DNA of 64,000 bases, taken from the NCBI RefSeq assembly GCF_011386835.1, contig NC_088795.1:15481441-15545440 (forward strand), in the 5' to 3' direction. The DNA comes from Chrysemys picta bellii (Eukaryota > Chordata > Testudines > Emydidae). This document shows, piece by piece, positions 56,368 through 64,000 of this stretch. The notes beneath the pieces are model-generated. The model did no database searches, was not told where the DNA came from, and worked only from the letters and a program-made list of their open reading frames with translations. The number at the start of each line of letters is the position of its first letter. Position 1 is the first letter of the stretch. Made by a program: the position numbers and the translations under genes.

Positions 56368-58335
56368 GGTGACTAGATGCTTAACACAGTATTTAAAAGG
56401 AGGGAGGCAAGAATAGGGAATGGACAGGTTAAATAATATTTAGATAAATTATATGTATCTAAAGCGGGGGCTGAGTAAATTCACCCTAGGATCCATAAAG
56501 AACTAGCTAAAGAAATCTCAGAACCACTAGTGATTATTTTCGAGAACTCAGAGGAAGGGTGAGGTCCCAGAGGACTGGAGAAGGGCAAATGTGGTACCTA
56601 TCTTTAAAAAAGATAACATAGAGGACCTGGAGAATTGTAGACCACTTAGCCTAACTTCAGTACTTGGAAAGATACTGGAATAAACTATTAAACTACCAAT
56701 TTGTAAGCACCTATGAGATAATAGGATGATAAAATAGCCTACAGGGATTTGTCAAGAACAAATCATGCCAAACCAACCTAACTTTCTTCTTTGGGTAATT
56801 TGGCCTAGTGGATGAAGGGAGAGCAGTAGACATGATTTATCTCCATTTTAATAAAGCTTTTGACACAGTCCCACATGACATTCTCATAAGCAAACTAGGG
56901 AAATGTGGTCTAGGTAAAATTACTATATAGTGGGTTCACAACTGGTTGAATGACCAGACTCAGAGTAGTTATCAGTGGTTCACTGTCAAACTGGGAGGAC
57001 ATACTTAGTGGGGTTTTGCAGGGGTCTGTTCTGGTCAGTATTTTCATTAATGACTTGGGTAATGGAGTGGAGACTGTGCTTCTAAAATTTGTGGATGATA
57101 CCAAGTTGGGAGGTGTTGCAAGCACTTTGGAGGACAGGATTAGAATTCAAAATGACCTTGATAAATTGGAGAATTGGTTTGAAATCAACAAGATGAAACT
57201 CAGTAAAGACAAGTGCGAAGTATTACACTTAGGAAGAAGAAATTAAATGCACAACTACGAAATGGGGAATAACTGGCTAGCCAATAGTGCTCCAGAAAAG
57301 GATGTTGGGGTTATATTAGATCACAAATTGAATAAGAGCCAGCAATGTGGTGCAGTTGCAAAAAAGGCTAATATCATTCTGGGGGTATATTGACAAGAGT
57401 GTCATATGAGACATGGGAGGTGATTGTTCCACTGCGCTTGGCACTGGTGAGGCCTCAGCTGGAGTACTATGTCCAGGTTTGGGTGCAACACTTTAAGAAT
57501 CATGTGGACAAGTTGGACAGAGTCCAGAGCAAACCTGCCCTGTGGGGAAAGGTTAAGAAAACTGGACATGTTCAGTCTTGAGAAAAGAAGATTGGTGGTG
57601 GGGGGGAACCTGAGAACAGTCTTCAAATATGTTATGTGCTGTCAGAAAGAGGGCTGTGATCAATTGGTCACTATGTCCTCTGAAGGTCAGACAAGAAGCA
57701 ATGGGCTTAATTTTCAGCAAGGGAGATTTAGGTTAGATATTGGGGAAAACTTCCTAACTATAAGGGTAATTAAGCACTGGAATAGGCTTCCAAGGGAGAT
57801 TGTGGGATTCCTGTTGTTGGAGGTTTTAAAGACCAGGTTAGACAAACATCTGTCAGGTATGATCTTAGATATGTTTGGTCCTGGCTCAGCTCAGGGGCTG
57901 GACTAGATGACCTTTCAAGTTCTCTGCTAGCTCTACATTTCTCTGATCCCATGTCTGTATATAAGCATCATATCAGCACTGGTGTAAACTGACAACATTG
58001 TGGTTGAGAAATAAAGTGGAAATCAGGTGGTGTCCCAAGACATCTTTTAACCCCGTACGGCTTGGTGATACTGCTTGTCTTTAAACAACTGCTGGGAGGT
58101 AGGGGTGGATATGGTACACATCATGATCAGGTAAGTCATCCTGCAGGTATAAAAAATTCTACTAGAATAATTCAGAAGTTATTTTCTGTGTTTTGTTTTT
58201 TTAGGCCCATTTGTGCAACGCTTGGTTATTCGAAGTTCAACGAGTGAAGGTTTAAAACTAAATCTCAAGCGTTTTCTCCCTCAAGTAGAGGAAGTGGACA
58301 AAGAAGATGTTAAAGAAACAGAAGCTCCAAGATAG
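25520..58335 (+). CDS. MRPL1: MRPL1, mitochondrial ribosomal protein uL1m (9 coding exons)
   Basis: The protein is the L1-stalk component of the 39S subunit of the mitochondrial ribosome, acting in the matrix. Nine exons join in frame: 25520-25553, 26158-26266, 29793-30048, 31093-31176, 34381-34452, 35379-35490, 37220-37320, 51006-51087 and 58205-58335. This gives 981 nt, 326 residues and a TAG stop; human MRPL1 is 325. All introns are GT..AG. Residues 1-47 are basic, without acidic stretches, and fit a transit peptide. A Lys-rich linker (48-75) follows, then the L1 domain, with hallmarks [32 protein letters not shown] and R-S-S-T-S-E-G-L. Recognition is by similarity to the human protein. 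The gene appears intact. Confidence 0.95.
26158..26266 (+). CDS. MRPL1: MRPL1 coding exon 2
   Basis: The acceptor TTTTTGAACAG precedes the exon, which ends at donor GTGAGT after a split Lys codon (phase 2). It encodes residues 12-47, beginning L-L-A-Q-F-P-S-Y and ending I-R-P-Y-A-A-A. The basic, hydroxyl-rich, acid-poor composition fits the rest of a mitochondrial targeting sequence. The end R-x-Y-A-A-A resembles R-H-F-A-A-A of the human protein, where the transit peptide is probably cleaved. Confidence 0.85.
27093..27283. mobile_element. Tc1/mariner-type MITE
   Basis: The ends are CACCTCTACCCCGATATAAC and GTTATATCGGGGTAGAGGGGTG, near-perfect inverted repeats, with TA at the left border. It is an uninterrupted relative of the element at 5296-5592 and shares TAGGTGAAACC and ATCGAACTTGCTTTGATC (here in the opposite order of arms). 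The right end runs straight into a TG/TA microsatellite. Confidence 0.75.
27283..27339. repeat. (TG)n(TA)n microsatellite
   Basis: About 6 TG units pass into about 23 TA units. It directly abuts the right end of the MITE, consistent with expansion from the TA target duplication. Confidence 0.95.
28125..28472. mobile_element. hAT MITE with 8-bp TSD
   Basis: The flanks TTATAGAG (28125-28132) and CTATAGAG (28465-28472) enclose ends CAGTGGTTCCCAAACTAGGG and, inverted, CAGTGGTTTCCAAACTAGGG. The GC-rich 332-bp body is itself partly palindromic (GTAAGCCGCTGGCAGGCC at the left mirrors the right part). Open frames in it on both strands are artefacts. Confidence 0.85.
29793..30048 (+). CDS. MRPL1: MRPL1 coding exon 3
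   Basis: This is the longest exon, encoding residues 48-133: a K-T-A-K-K-G-S-K linker, then [13 protein letters not shown] and L-D-F-T-Y-P-K-Q. It ends L-E-K-K at donor GTATGT. The acceptor is GATTTGCAAAAG, an AAG acceptor with only a moderately T-rich tract, the weakest splice site of the gene. The reading frame is nevertheless correct only with this junction or one very near it. Confidence 0.9.
30049..31092 (+). other. MRPL1: MRPL1 intron 3
   Basis: 1.0 kb with a short (TC)n/C run near 30473-30495 and a T run before the acceptor. No other feature seen. Confidence 0.75.
31093..31176 (+). CDS. MRPL1: MRPL1 coding exon 4
   Basis: A run of about 20 T precedes the acceptor ATCGTTAG. Residues 134-161 include L-L-P-Y-P-F and [10 protein letters not shown], part of the L1 fold. 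Donor GTGAGT; both ends are phase 0, so the exon is 84 nt and symmetrical. Confidence 0.95.
31264..32018. mobile_element. hAT transposon remnant with 8-bp TSD
   Basis: GTTTAGGA (31264-31271) and GTGTAGGA (32011-32018) flank ends CAGTTGTTCTTAACC and, inverted, CAGAGGTTCTCAAAC. The 739-bp body has a GC-rich core with three CACAGAGCTGAGGCTGGGAA-like units around 31530-31670, and GGACCAC sequences near both ends. No transposase. Confidence 0.8.
32019..34380 (+). other. MRPL1: MRPL1 intron 4, distal part
   Basis: 2.4 kb without a recognised element. The + strand frame at 32584-32850 has no recognised similarity and no exon boundaries in phase with MRPL1. Confidence 0.6.
34381..34452 (+). CDS. MRPL1: MRPL1 coding exon 5
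   Basis: A T-rich tract and TTTACAG lead into 24 codons (residues 162-185) with the conserved [13 protein letters not shown] block typical of uL1 proteins. Donor GTATTT lacks the usual A at +4 and G at +5. Both ends are phase 0. Confidence 0.95.
34731..34921. mobile_element. hAT MITE with 8-bp TSD
   Basis: CTTTAAAG (34731-34738) and TTTTAAAG (34914-34921) flank ends GAGTTGTTTTCAACC and, inverted, CAGTGGTTTTCAACC. TGCAGACCCC and GGTTGAAAACCACTG occur twice, at about 34825-34855 and again at the right end, so the right terminus is partly duplicated. Related to the copy at 2065. Confidence 0.8.
35379..35490 (+). CDS. MRPL1: MRPL1 coding exon 6
   Basis: Acceptor TTTAATTTCAG and donor GTAAGG. 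Residues 186-222 plus one base read [15 protein letters not shown] and a Lys/Leu-rich segment ending K-T-N-R. The order matches the human protein in this region without gaps. Confidence 0.95.
35491..37219 (+). other. MRPL1: MRPL1 intron 6
   Basis: 1.7 kb of AT-rich DNA with no recognised gene or repeat body. Confidence 0.65.
37220..37320 (+). CDS. MRPL1: MRPL1 coding exon 7
   Basis: Acceptor TTCTAATTAG, donor GTATGC. It encodes residues 223-256 with [14 protein letters not shown], strongly conserved, then an acidic stretch and E-T-R-I-A-T. Its donor opens the 13.7-kb intron 7. Confidence 0.95.
38680..38810 (+). mobile_element. old amniote interspersed repeat
   Basis: It contains GGGCCTCGTTGTGCTAGGTA, CTGTACAAACTCACAACAC, then AACTTACAATCTAAATAC, a pattern I recognise from many amniote genomes. 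The ends are not defined. Distantly related in phrase order to the minus-strand reading of 14130-14262. Confidence 0.55.
40733..41211. mobile_element. palindromic MITE interrupted by a Harbinger-like element
   Basis: The left half (40733-40832) contains TGGAGTTATTCTGGAAAGC and AAGGGTGCCTTATTCC. The right half (41104-41211) carries their inverse and ends GTGTAGACAAGCCC, opposite GGGCTGTCTTCACATG at the left. The element was a near-palindrome of about 210 bp before the inner element entered its centre. Confidence 0.7.
40836..41100. mobile_element. PIF/Harbinger-like MITE, TTA target duplication
   Basis: TTA at 40833-40835 and 41101-41103 flanks ends GGGCAGGTCTACACTACCC and GGGTAGACCAGGGC. Inside, ATCGATTTATCGCGTCTA-like sequence at about 40889-40906 is followed after three bases by its inverse, a compact hairpin with CpG-rich arms. 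Additional inverted CTTCAACTACG/CGTAGCTGAAG lies at about 41028-41056. No coding capacity. Confidence 0.8.
43020..43243 (+). repeat. diverged direct copy adjoining the large inverted repeat
   Basis: The last 78 bp (43166-43243) are identical to 43425-43502, at an offset of 259 bp. The part before it, from about 43020, is only loosely similar to the left arm (shared order of TCTCAGCTATGATATTGCAT, CTCTCTTTAAA and GGCTAAGAAAAAG-like segments). The 78-bp part itself folds: GTCCTCACTCAGGCAGAA and its exact inverse enclose a 26-nt or smaller loop. Confidence 0.8.
43244..43703. repeat. perfect 219-bp inverted repeat with 22-nt loop
   Basis: The left arm 43244-43462 and right arm 43485-43703 are exact reverse complements; I compared them block by block and found no mismatch and no gap. 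The 22-nt loop is 43463-43484. No terminal transposon signature or target duplication flanks it. It lies within MRPL1 intron 7, so the pre-mRNA would carry a 219-bp perfect stem. The arms contain no coding match I recognise. Confidence 0.97.
44061..44211 (+). mobile_element. short retroposon with inverted 5' module, 12-bp TSD
   Basis: CTCTTATATTCA occurs at 44061-44072 and 44200-44211. Between the copies are GGAGTACTTGTGGCACC, TTAGAGACTAACAAATTT and AAGCTTTCGTGGGCTAC. Then the module AGACTAACACGGCTGCTAC appears twice in tandem; it is the reverse complement of the GTAGCAGCCGTGTTAGTCT head expected at the other end. Same family as 23-228 and 15477-15583. Confidence 0.8.
45349..45367. repeat. 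(TA)n short microsatellite
   Basis: About nine TA units in AT-rich DNA. Confidence 0.85.
48618..48782 (+). mobile_element. MIR-like SINE
   Basis: GGAGACTGGAAGTCAGGGGAC, then CTGGATCTGATTTTCAG, ACTTTGGGCAGGTCACTTC and AAGTGCTTTGAGAGCTATA follow MIR order (tRNA-related region, core, tail). The A-box part is degraded. Confidence 0.7.
48785..48969. mobile_element. Tc1/mariner-type MITE
   Basis: The left end TACAGACGCCCCCCGACTTAC and the right end, read inverted as TACAGATGCTCCCCGGGTTAC, are about 80% identical and are bordered by TA. The 185-bp element sits directly behind the SINE at 48618. CTTACGCAA motifs recur inside. Confidence 0.75.
49986..50001. repeat. (TC)n microsatellite
   Basis: About eight TC units. 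Confidence 0.85.
51006..51087 (+). CDS. MRPL1: MRPL1 coding exon 8
   Basis: Acceptor ACCTCTTTCAG, donor GTAAGT. Residues 257-283 plus one base: [16 protein letters not shown], aligning with L-D-M-S-S-D-Q-I of the human protein. Confidence 0.95.
52011..52400 (-). mobile_element. CR1 LINE 3' fragment
   Basis: Minus-strand frame 52391-52098 reads [16 protein letters not shown], then R-x-N-G-F-K-L and [11 protein letters not shown], the carboxyl end of CR1 ORF2. The 3' end on the + strand shows ATAGAATCATAGATTATAGG and GAGGTCATCGAGTCCAGTC. The 97-codon frame is still open, so this copy is younger than those at 4476 and 15705. Confidence 0.9.
54958..55828 (-). mobile_element. solo LTR of an endogenous retrovirus-like element
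   Basis: The + strand runs TGTTAAGG ... TTATGACA, so both strands have TG..CA ends. By orientation of the familiar turtle family (TGTCATAA start, TAAAGGGAAGGGTAAAAG) it lies on the minus strand. The body contains AAATCAGGATGGAAAATAAC and CTTCTTAACCCTTTACAGG. It is about 870 bp with no gag, pol or env next to it. A clean 5-bp target duplication is not obvious (TACTT / GCTTT). Only the LTR is present. Confidence 0.7.
55860..57947 (+). mobile_element. CR1 LINE, 5'-truncated, RT region decayed
   Basis: Several frames succeed one another with stops between them. Near 56600 the translation shows [11 protein letters not shown]. The frame 56950-57246 has S-G-V-L-Q-G-S-V-L and F-V-D-D-T-K-L-G-G, the catalytic Asp pair of the reverse transcriptase. 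The frame 57469-57906 has M-F-S-L-E-K-R-R-L and [10 protein letters not shown]. The 3' tail ends GACTAGATGACC ... CTCTGATCC. A run of about 32 A at 56331 interrupts it. No EN domain is seen. Inactive. Confidence 0.9.
56331..56362. repeat. poly(A) run inside CR1
   Basis: About 32 bp of A, expanded or inserted within the CR1 copy. Confidence 0.9.
58205..58335 (+). CDS. MRPL1: MRPL1 coding exon 9 and stop
   Basis: A T-rich tract with TTTTTTTAG precedes [17 protein letters not shown], the conserved carboxyl end of uL1m. A Glu/Lys/Asp-rich tail follows and ends A-P-R at TAG (58333-58335). Confidence 0.95.
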
Positions 58336-58515
58336 CCTATCAGTGTATTATACTGCAAATTCTCTTAGCATTTTATGTTCAAGAATCTCCAGGAGTATTT
58401 AAAAATGTGTTTTCCTATTAATTTGTTTGATTACGCTCAGAAATTGGTGGTGTAGCCCAGATCTCATCTTAAAAAAAAAAAAAGTTAATAAATGTCATGT
58501 TTGAGATTTTGTTTT
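58336..58515 (+). terminator. MRPL1: MRPL1 3' UTR with poly(A) signal
   Basis: AATAAA lies at 58487-58492, about 150 bp after the stop. T/G-rich TTTGAGATTTTGTTTTT follows, suitable as a downstream element. The cleavage site is therefore estimated near 58510. Longer isoforms cannot be excluded. Confidence 0.8.
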
Positions 58516-61500
58516 TAATTTCTGCAGTATCAAAGGTATCTTTAGACTTTGAGACACTTGACATTTCCTCCATATGCAGGTGAAAGCTTTCATCAAGTTA
58601 CGTTTGTTACACGTATTGTGATTTAACCAAAACTTACTTTATTATAAATAACCTTCCAGGGCAATAGTCTCTTAATTGTGCATGCTGAATTCTCCATTAC
58701 TGCTAATGGGAATGATGGGCCCAATCCTTCAAGGTGCTGGGTATGCTCCATCCCGGTTGAAACCAGTGGGAATAGAGTACTTGGCACTTTGCAGGATTGG
58801 GTCCTGTGTATGCTTTAATGTACACTAGTTGCATTAGTTCATTTTGTTGAAGATAGATGTAGGTTTACTAGACAGAAATGGGTCAAATTCCACTCTCCGT
58901 AACACCAGTATAAAAATTAATAACTCCACTGCTGTCAGTTGGTGTTACTCCTGAAATCTGCTGGAAATGTCATTCTGCTCTGCACATGAGGTTTACGGGG
59001 GAAGGGATTGCCAAGGAAGTATAAGCTTTTCTTTGCACTTCTGTGATACATGGGCCTTTGAGTGAAGGATAGCCCCTGGGATAAGAAGTCCTTATCTTTT
59101 GTTAAGATGAAGACATTCTGTTAAAGGAAGAGAGAGAGAGATCACATGGATATACATAAATATCTTGGTTTTTTTAGTTCTAAAACAGTTAACGACTGGA
59201 GCTCGGATTCTAGGACCCTGCGAGGTGGCAGGGTACCAGAGCTGTAGCCTGAGACTGAACATCTACTCTGCAGTTAGCCCCTTGGTCTGAGTTAACTGGC
59301 CTGGGCCAGCCACAGGTGTCTAACTGCAGTGTAGACATACCCTGAGAAGCCTTATCCCCCCGCCTTCCATCTGACACTATAGAAGTCCCCCCTTGCCCTG
59401 GGGGCTGGGCACAGTGAAGCCTGTGGTGGAGTGCTCTTCCTGAGGTCATCTATTTGCTTGCAGGGATTTTCTTGCATAAGAATGACAATAGTTAGCATTC
59501 TCACATAGATTTCCCATACAGACTCTGTAACAGCCCTGGGGTTGTAGGACATGTCTGAGTAAGGAATGAGTAGTATCTGGGAGCTGTATTGCTATGGGCA
59601 TAGTGATGGGCCAGACCTGCATATGTGCACTGCGGTTTGTAGAATTTACCTGAGTACTTCAGGACATCTGTGCAGCTGGCAGCCCAGAGCCCCATGACAG
59701 AACGATGTAAAGGAAACCCAGTGACTTTCCTGTCTCTTCTGCAGGCTTTACCTGCATGACCCTTCAATTCTTGGCCAACAAAAATGATTAGAGTTGGCTG
59801 AAGGTTTTTAATTGAGAGCTGGCTTTTTATTGTGAAAAATATGTTTAAAAAAAAATTGGTCTGTTATAAGTAAATGAAAAATAGATAGTTTGATTACAAA
59901 ATACTCAAAAAATGGGTCTGGTTTCAAACCCTTTAAACCGCCAACAGCTTTGGAATTTTTTGCTGAATTAGTGTTTAACTTTTTTGACCAGCTGTAGGGT
60001 TATGCAGTTAGTTGAATCAATAACATTGAAAGATTTTGGCACCAACTAGCAGTTAATATTAATCATTGTAATTCAAAATTGACCATTATATTTACCTCAG
60101 TTTTGATGTGATTAATATGGTACATGTGGACTATAATTACGTCCCTTTTTTCTCCCCAATGTACTTTTTGAGTAAAAGCTTTGAGACTGTAGCATAAGAA
60201 CTCATTAAATTTTAACTAGTTGTCCAAAAATAATTTTACTCCACTTTACTGTGTGTAGAAACAAACAAAACCCCCTCTACCAAAGCATTATAAACTCACT
60301 GATCATAACCAGTAGGTGGCATTCATCTTCTGTGCAGAACAGTACAACTTAATTTGTCATGATGTGTTTTCTCAAGTCATCAAAGCACAAATCAAGAAAA
60401 TTGAGGCCAAGAACTTGACATGATTCAGAATGGAAACTGGATATTTATAGGGATATCTAGAAATCTAGAGTTATTAATGACAAACATTTTGGAAGGTATG
60501 TTAAACGTTGTGGTCCAGGGTCTAAGACAATCTCCAATACTAGCAATCAGGATGAGGCCTAATATAGGAGGCAGATAATCCCTCATTCTTCCTCTGAAGT
60601 ATCTAACTACTGTCAGACAGGATGCTGGTCCAGATGGACCTTGCCACCTGGTCCATTAACCCCTCAAATCAAAGGGAGTCCTTCCATTGACTCTCTTTCA
60701 GGCAGTAGGTGAATAGATACTGTCTTGGATTGGAGATAAAATCCAGTGAGACTTGTACTGCACAATACTTTTTTCCTCAAGTAATCTTTTTTGCCACCAA
60801 AAATTTTACCAAGATATGAATATTAAAACCTGGGTTAATTTCATGTTCATGAAAGTGAGTGGCTGACATTGCTAGCAAAAATAGTGTGTCCAATTATGTG
60901 ATGTGTTTGAAGATGTAGACTCTCATCTACTAGGCTGAAACAACCAACTTACTTTAAATGTTGACTACATTAGGAGTTGGACCAAATTCCAGAGAGTTGA
61001 CAAGCTAATCCACTGTATCATCTATCCTTATAGAAATGTCTGTATTCTAGTTTAAAGTAGTGGAAATGTAGATATTAATTAAAACAATCTGTAAATATCA
61101 TAGATAAAAATGTTTGCCATTTTTTCTTCATTTTTAGCAGAAGTTAGAATAAGTTGTAAGGTATTTCTAATAGCACTTGGGAAGCTCTGGCATATTAACC
61201 TATAAGCCACCCCTTTTGGCAACAACCAATGCACAGAAGAGGGTGAAAATTCATACATAGAATTGTTCACCTTTTCCTGTGATTTAATTCAGTTTATATC
61301 TGTCACCTACTGGATGCTCTCTGACCACTGGGATGTGGTGTCCACTGAATTCTTGTATATACTGATGCCAGTATCCTAGCAACCTAAAGAGCAGGTTTAG
61401 TAGAATGTATTTGGAGTGCAATATGGTTAATCTCAAATTTAGGCACTGGAAAGGTGTAAGTATTGATGAGAATTTTATAGTAACTTTTTAGTAATACCAA

Positions 61501-63660
61501 AACGAAACTTGTTCCAAGAACTCCCAGGATATTTTTGTCTAGCTTCACTAAATAAACTGTACTACAGTAGCCTCTAGAACCTCCCACTGAAATTGAAGCC
61601 CTAATGTACAAACACCATATATGACAGTCCCTGCTCAGAAGTCTGAATGGACAAGACCGATGAAAGGTGGAAGGGGAAAGATAGGAATAGGGAAGTGAAG
61701 TGATGTGCCCAGGGTCACACAACAATCAGTGACAGAGCTTGAATTGAATTTAGGTCTCTTGATTCACAGCCCAGTGTCTCATCCACTAGTCCATACTGAC
61801 TCTAAAAGCAACAACAACAAAAAAGGCAAACTAATTACCAGAAGTATTTTGTACACTGAGCAGAAATTACTACGTTCAACTTTCCTGTATTAGAGACTCC
61901 TGCCAGGAGCACTGGATGCCTCCAGTGACAATGGACTAAGGAGTTTTTGCCTCTAATCTACAAGTTCAAATGCAGGACAAAAGTGACCCAAAATAACTAC
62001 CACTGGAAGGCTGCCTGGGGATCTGTGTTAAGGAGTTGGTGATCTTAGGTGTGTGCATAACAAAACTCACCGTTGCAATTTGTCTCAATTGCTATCCTAA
62101 ATTGAAGAAATGGGGTTTAAGTTTAATTCTGGAAGTGGTGATGTAGGGCAGTTCTTATCTTTAGCAGGTCTGAATCCATAGTCTAGGACCTGTTCTGGTG
62201 ATGAGAAAGTTCTGTCCCCTGTACTCACCGATGTCTCCCTACTGGTCAGCAGTTTCATTGTTCTACTCTCATGGAAGATCATGGTCACAGAAGGAGAGGT
62301 AGTTCCTTGGGCAGCTAGGGTCAGTCCCTTGAAGGGATTTGAATATCTTGAACTGTCCTCTGTATTCAGTGGGAAGCCAGTGTGCAGATCAGAGCACTGA
62401 GTTAATGTGTTCACAGCAACCTGTGTTGCTAAGCAAATGGGCTGCTGTTTTGTATTTTTCAGGACATGACTTCATTCCTAAGTTATGTAAAACTGTACCA
62501 CAACTAACAATAAGCATGTCTCAAATATATAACTGTCCACAGTTAGAAAAACAGAATTTATAAGACTTTCTGTAGAAGCATCACCTGGTGAGTCCTAATT
62601 ATTTCAGTAAAGGAAGGTAAGTGGCACAAAATGTTTTGCCTGTGGCATCAGTACACCTGAGGCAAGCTCTGTTTATGCAGAGAAGGAGTGGGGTGGCAAA
62701 AGAGAAATGGGCAGTGGATCGGGGTGGTCTTTGTCCCCAAAGAGGAATAGGAAAATGGGCCTTTCCAAGTTGTGTAGTTCAGCTGCCCTTTGAATTTGGG
62801 AGCCCATTGATGAAGGCAGAGACATCTGTATTCACACGATAGAGCAGCAGTTTAATAGATAACCCTGGGAACATGCAATCCTTTAGATGAGAATTAAATT
62901 TGTGCCTGCTATCTCTGTATAGGGTTCTGCGTACATCTTGAAGGAGCTGTCAGTGATTTTTCATTTTTTACAAGTGCTGGGTAGAGTATGAAATGGTTTA
63001 CTATTGAGAATAGTTCACTCAGACAAAGCGTATATTGTGTGCATTCAGTTTCCAATAAACCTGCTCTTTTTTATGCTAAGTAATGTTATACAGAAGTAAC
63101 TTTTATGAGATACTGTAATATGGAACACTCTAAGCTTGTGAATTGAAGGGACCTAGCTGTTTTTAGTGAAAGTAGAAGATATTTACAATCATGAAGAATG
63201 TCTTACAGCATCTATTGCATGTGATTTATTCCTTCCCCCTGCTTCAGTCTCTCAGTCATTTAAAAGATGGTCCAATTAATGAAGCACAAATATCCAGATA
63301 ATTTTATATCATTACTTCTGAAACTGTAAGGCTGACCTTCATAGAGCAGTCCTTTCTTGAAACAAAACAAAACCCTATAGAATTCAATAGTCCTGGTGCA
63401 AAAACCATGTAGTAGGACTATATCTGTTGTCAGTTGTAATGTTGGGATCAAGGCCCTATTTAGTTGGGTCTGCGAATACTTAAATTGTTTGATGGTAAAT
63501 GAAATTATTCTGATAAAATTGTAAAAATAACATGTCTTTGGGTTGGACGTTATTAGGGCAAGGTATGATTTTACCTGTATCCGCCACCTAATTTAGAACA
63601 CTGAGATAATTGTTGTAAGAAGATGCGAGTTGATGGCTGTGCTGATTAGGCCATTAGCTA
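58516..63660. other. intergenic downstream of MRPL1
   Basis: No gene recognised. A MITE end (GTGTAGACATACCC) lies near 59327-59342, and an inverted MIR-like piece (GATGTGCCCAGGGTCACACA ... CTCATCCACTAGTCC) at about 61700-61790. In other vertebrates FRAS1 follows MRPL1; none of its exons was recognised here. Confidence 0.55.
61695..61800 (-). mobile_element. MIR-like SINE, inverted fragment
   Basis: TGTGCCCAGGGTCACACAAC, GTGACAGAGCTTGAATTG and CATCCACTAGTCCATACTG follow inverted MIR order. Confidence 0.6.
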
Positions 63661-63670
63661 TTATCATAAA

Positions 63671-64000
63671 ATATCAGTTTTTGCTAAGGTTGGACTCCAT
63701 TACTCAACACAGAAGGCGGACCCCATACATTCTGTCTTTTGCCTTTTTAGAAGGCCATCTGTTTGTGGTAAACCCAGCAAACTTTTGCAAGGCAATGATC
63801 ATTCATGCTGGCACTCTCCACACTGAGATAAGGTCTAAAGACTACTCACTGTGAGAGAACTGAGCCATGTTGACTTGGATCCAGAATACTTGGATCATCT
63901 AATTAGCCCTGAAGCTACAAAGGTGGTCCATGAGGTGGAGAAAGCAGAAGATGACCCCTATGAAAGTGAAGATCATGTGGAAGGGGAGTATTTTCTCCAG
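63671..64000 (+). pseudogene. frameshifted protein-like remnant, unidentified
   Basis: Three frames in turn read like one protein. First V-F-A-K-V-G-L-H-Y-S-T-Q-K-A-D-P-I-H-S (63674 on). After a shift comes L-E-G-H-L-F-V-V-N-P-A-N-F-C-K (to TGA near 63854). After a further shift comes D-L-D-P-E-Y-L-D-H-L-I-S-P-E, then an acidic stretch, open to the window end. No splice sites separate the segments. That suits a processed pseudogene or decayed ORF, but a sequencing error in a real exon is possible. I do not recognise the family. Confidence 0.35.

Larger units (their letters stand above)
51088..58204 (+). other. MRPL1: MRPL1 intron 8
   Basis: 7.1 kb holding the CR1 copies at 52011 and 55860 and the solo LTR at 54958. 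The remaining 51100-52000 and 52400-54950 show no exon or repeat that I can name. Confidence 0.7.

Noticed and set aside
58516..63660. FRAS1 exons expected downstream of MRPL1
   Set aside because: I looked for splice-bounded frames with FRAS1-like Cys-rich repeats and saw none. The gene may start beyond the window.

Overview
This is vertebrate nuclear DNA, most likely from a turtle (a crocodilian is the main alternative). The evidence is a split eukaryotic gene with GT..AG introns, two CpG islands, several CR1 LINE copies with decayed reverse transcriptase frames, MIR-like tRNA SINEs, a turtle-type solo LTR, short TTAGTCT-type retroposons, and many small hAT, Tc1/mariner and PIF/Harbinger elements. 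There are no bacterial operons, CRISPR arrays or prophages. Most of the long open frames are chance frames in GC-rich or simple repeats.

The one complete gene is MRPL1, the mitochondrial large-subunit ribosomal protein uL1m. It lies on the + strand in nine coding exons between 25520 and 58335. The spliced frame is 981 nt and encodes 326 residues, close to the human length. A CpG island covers exon 1 and an AATAAA signal lies at 58487-58492. Intron 7 (13.7 kb) and intron 8 (7.1 kb) make up most of the gene.

A second CpG island at about 6000-6830 carries a minus-strand first-exon candidate ending in a strong splice donor at 6486/6485. In the conserved vertebrate order CNOT6L-MRPL1-FRAS1, CNOT6L is divergent from MRPL1, so this is probably the CNOT6L promoter. 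If so, 1-6485 is CNOT6L intron 1 and about 6.6-25.4 kb is the shared intergenic region. No CNOT6L coding exon beyond the candidate was recognised. Directly behind this promoter is a minisatellite of about 2 kb (6839-8760) with roughly 46 GGTACCAC units. It is free of stop codons in all six frames.

Layout: 1-5.7 kb, repeats in the presumed CNOT6L intron; 6.0-6.8 kb, CpG-island promoter; 6.84-9.19 kb, minisatellite and its decayed edge; 9.2-25.3 kb, intergenic DNA with several hAT elements; 25.3-58.5 kb, MRPL1; 58.5-63.7 kb, downstream intergenic DNA; 63.67-64.0 kb, a frameshifted protein-like remnant that I cannot name. The most unusual structures are the six-frame-open minisatellite, a perfect 219-bp inverted repeat with a 22-nt loop in MRPL1 intron 7 (43244-43703), and two short retroposons with internal inversions and intact 12-bp target duplications.
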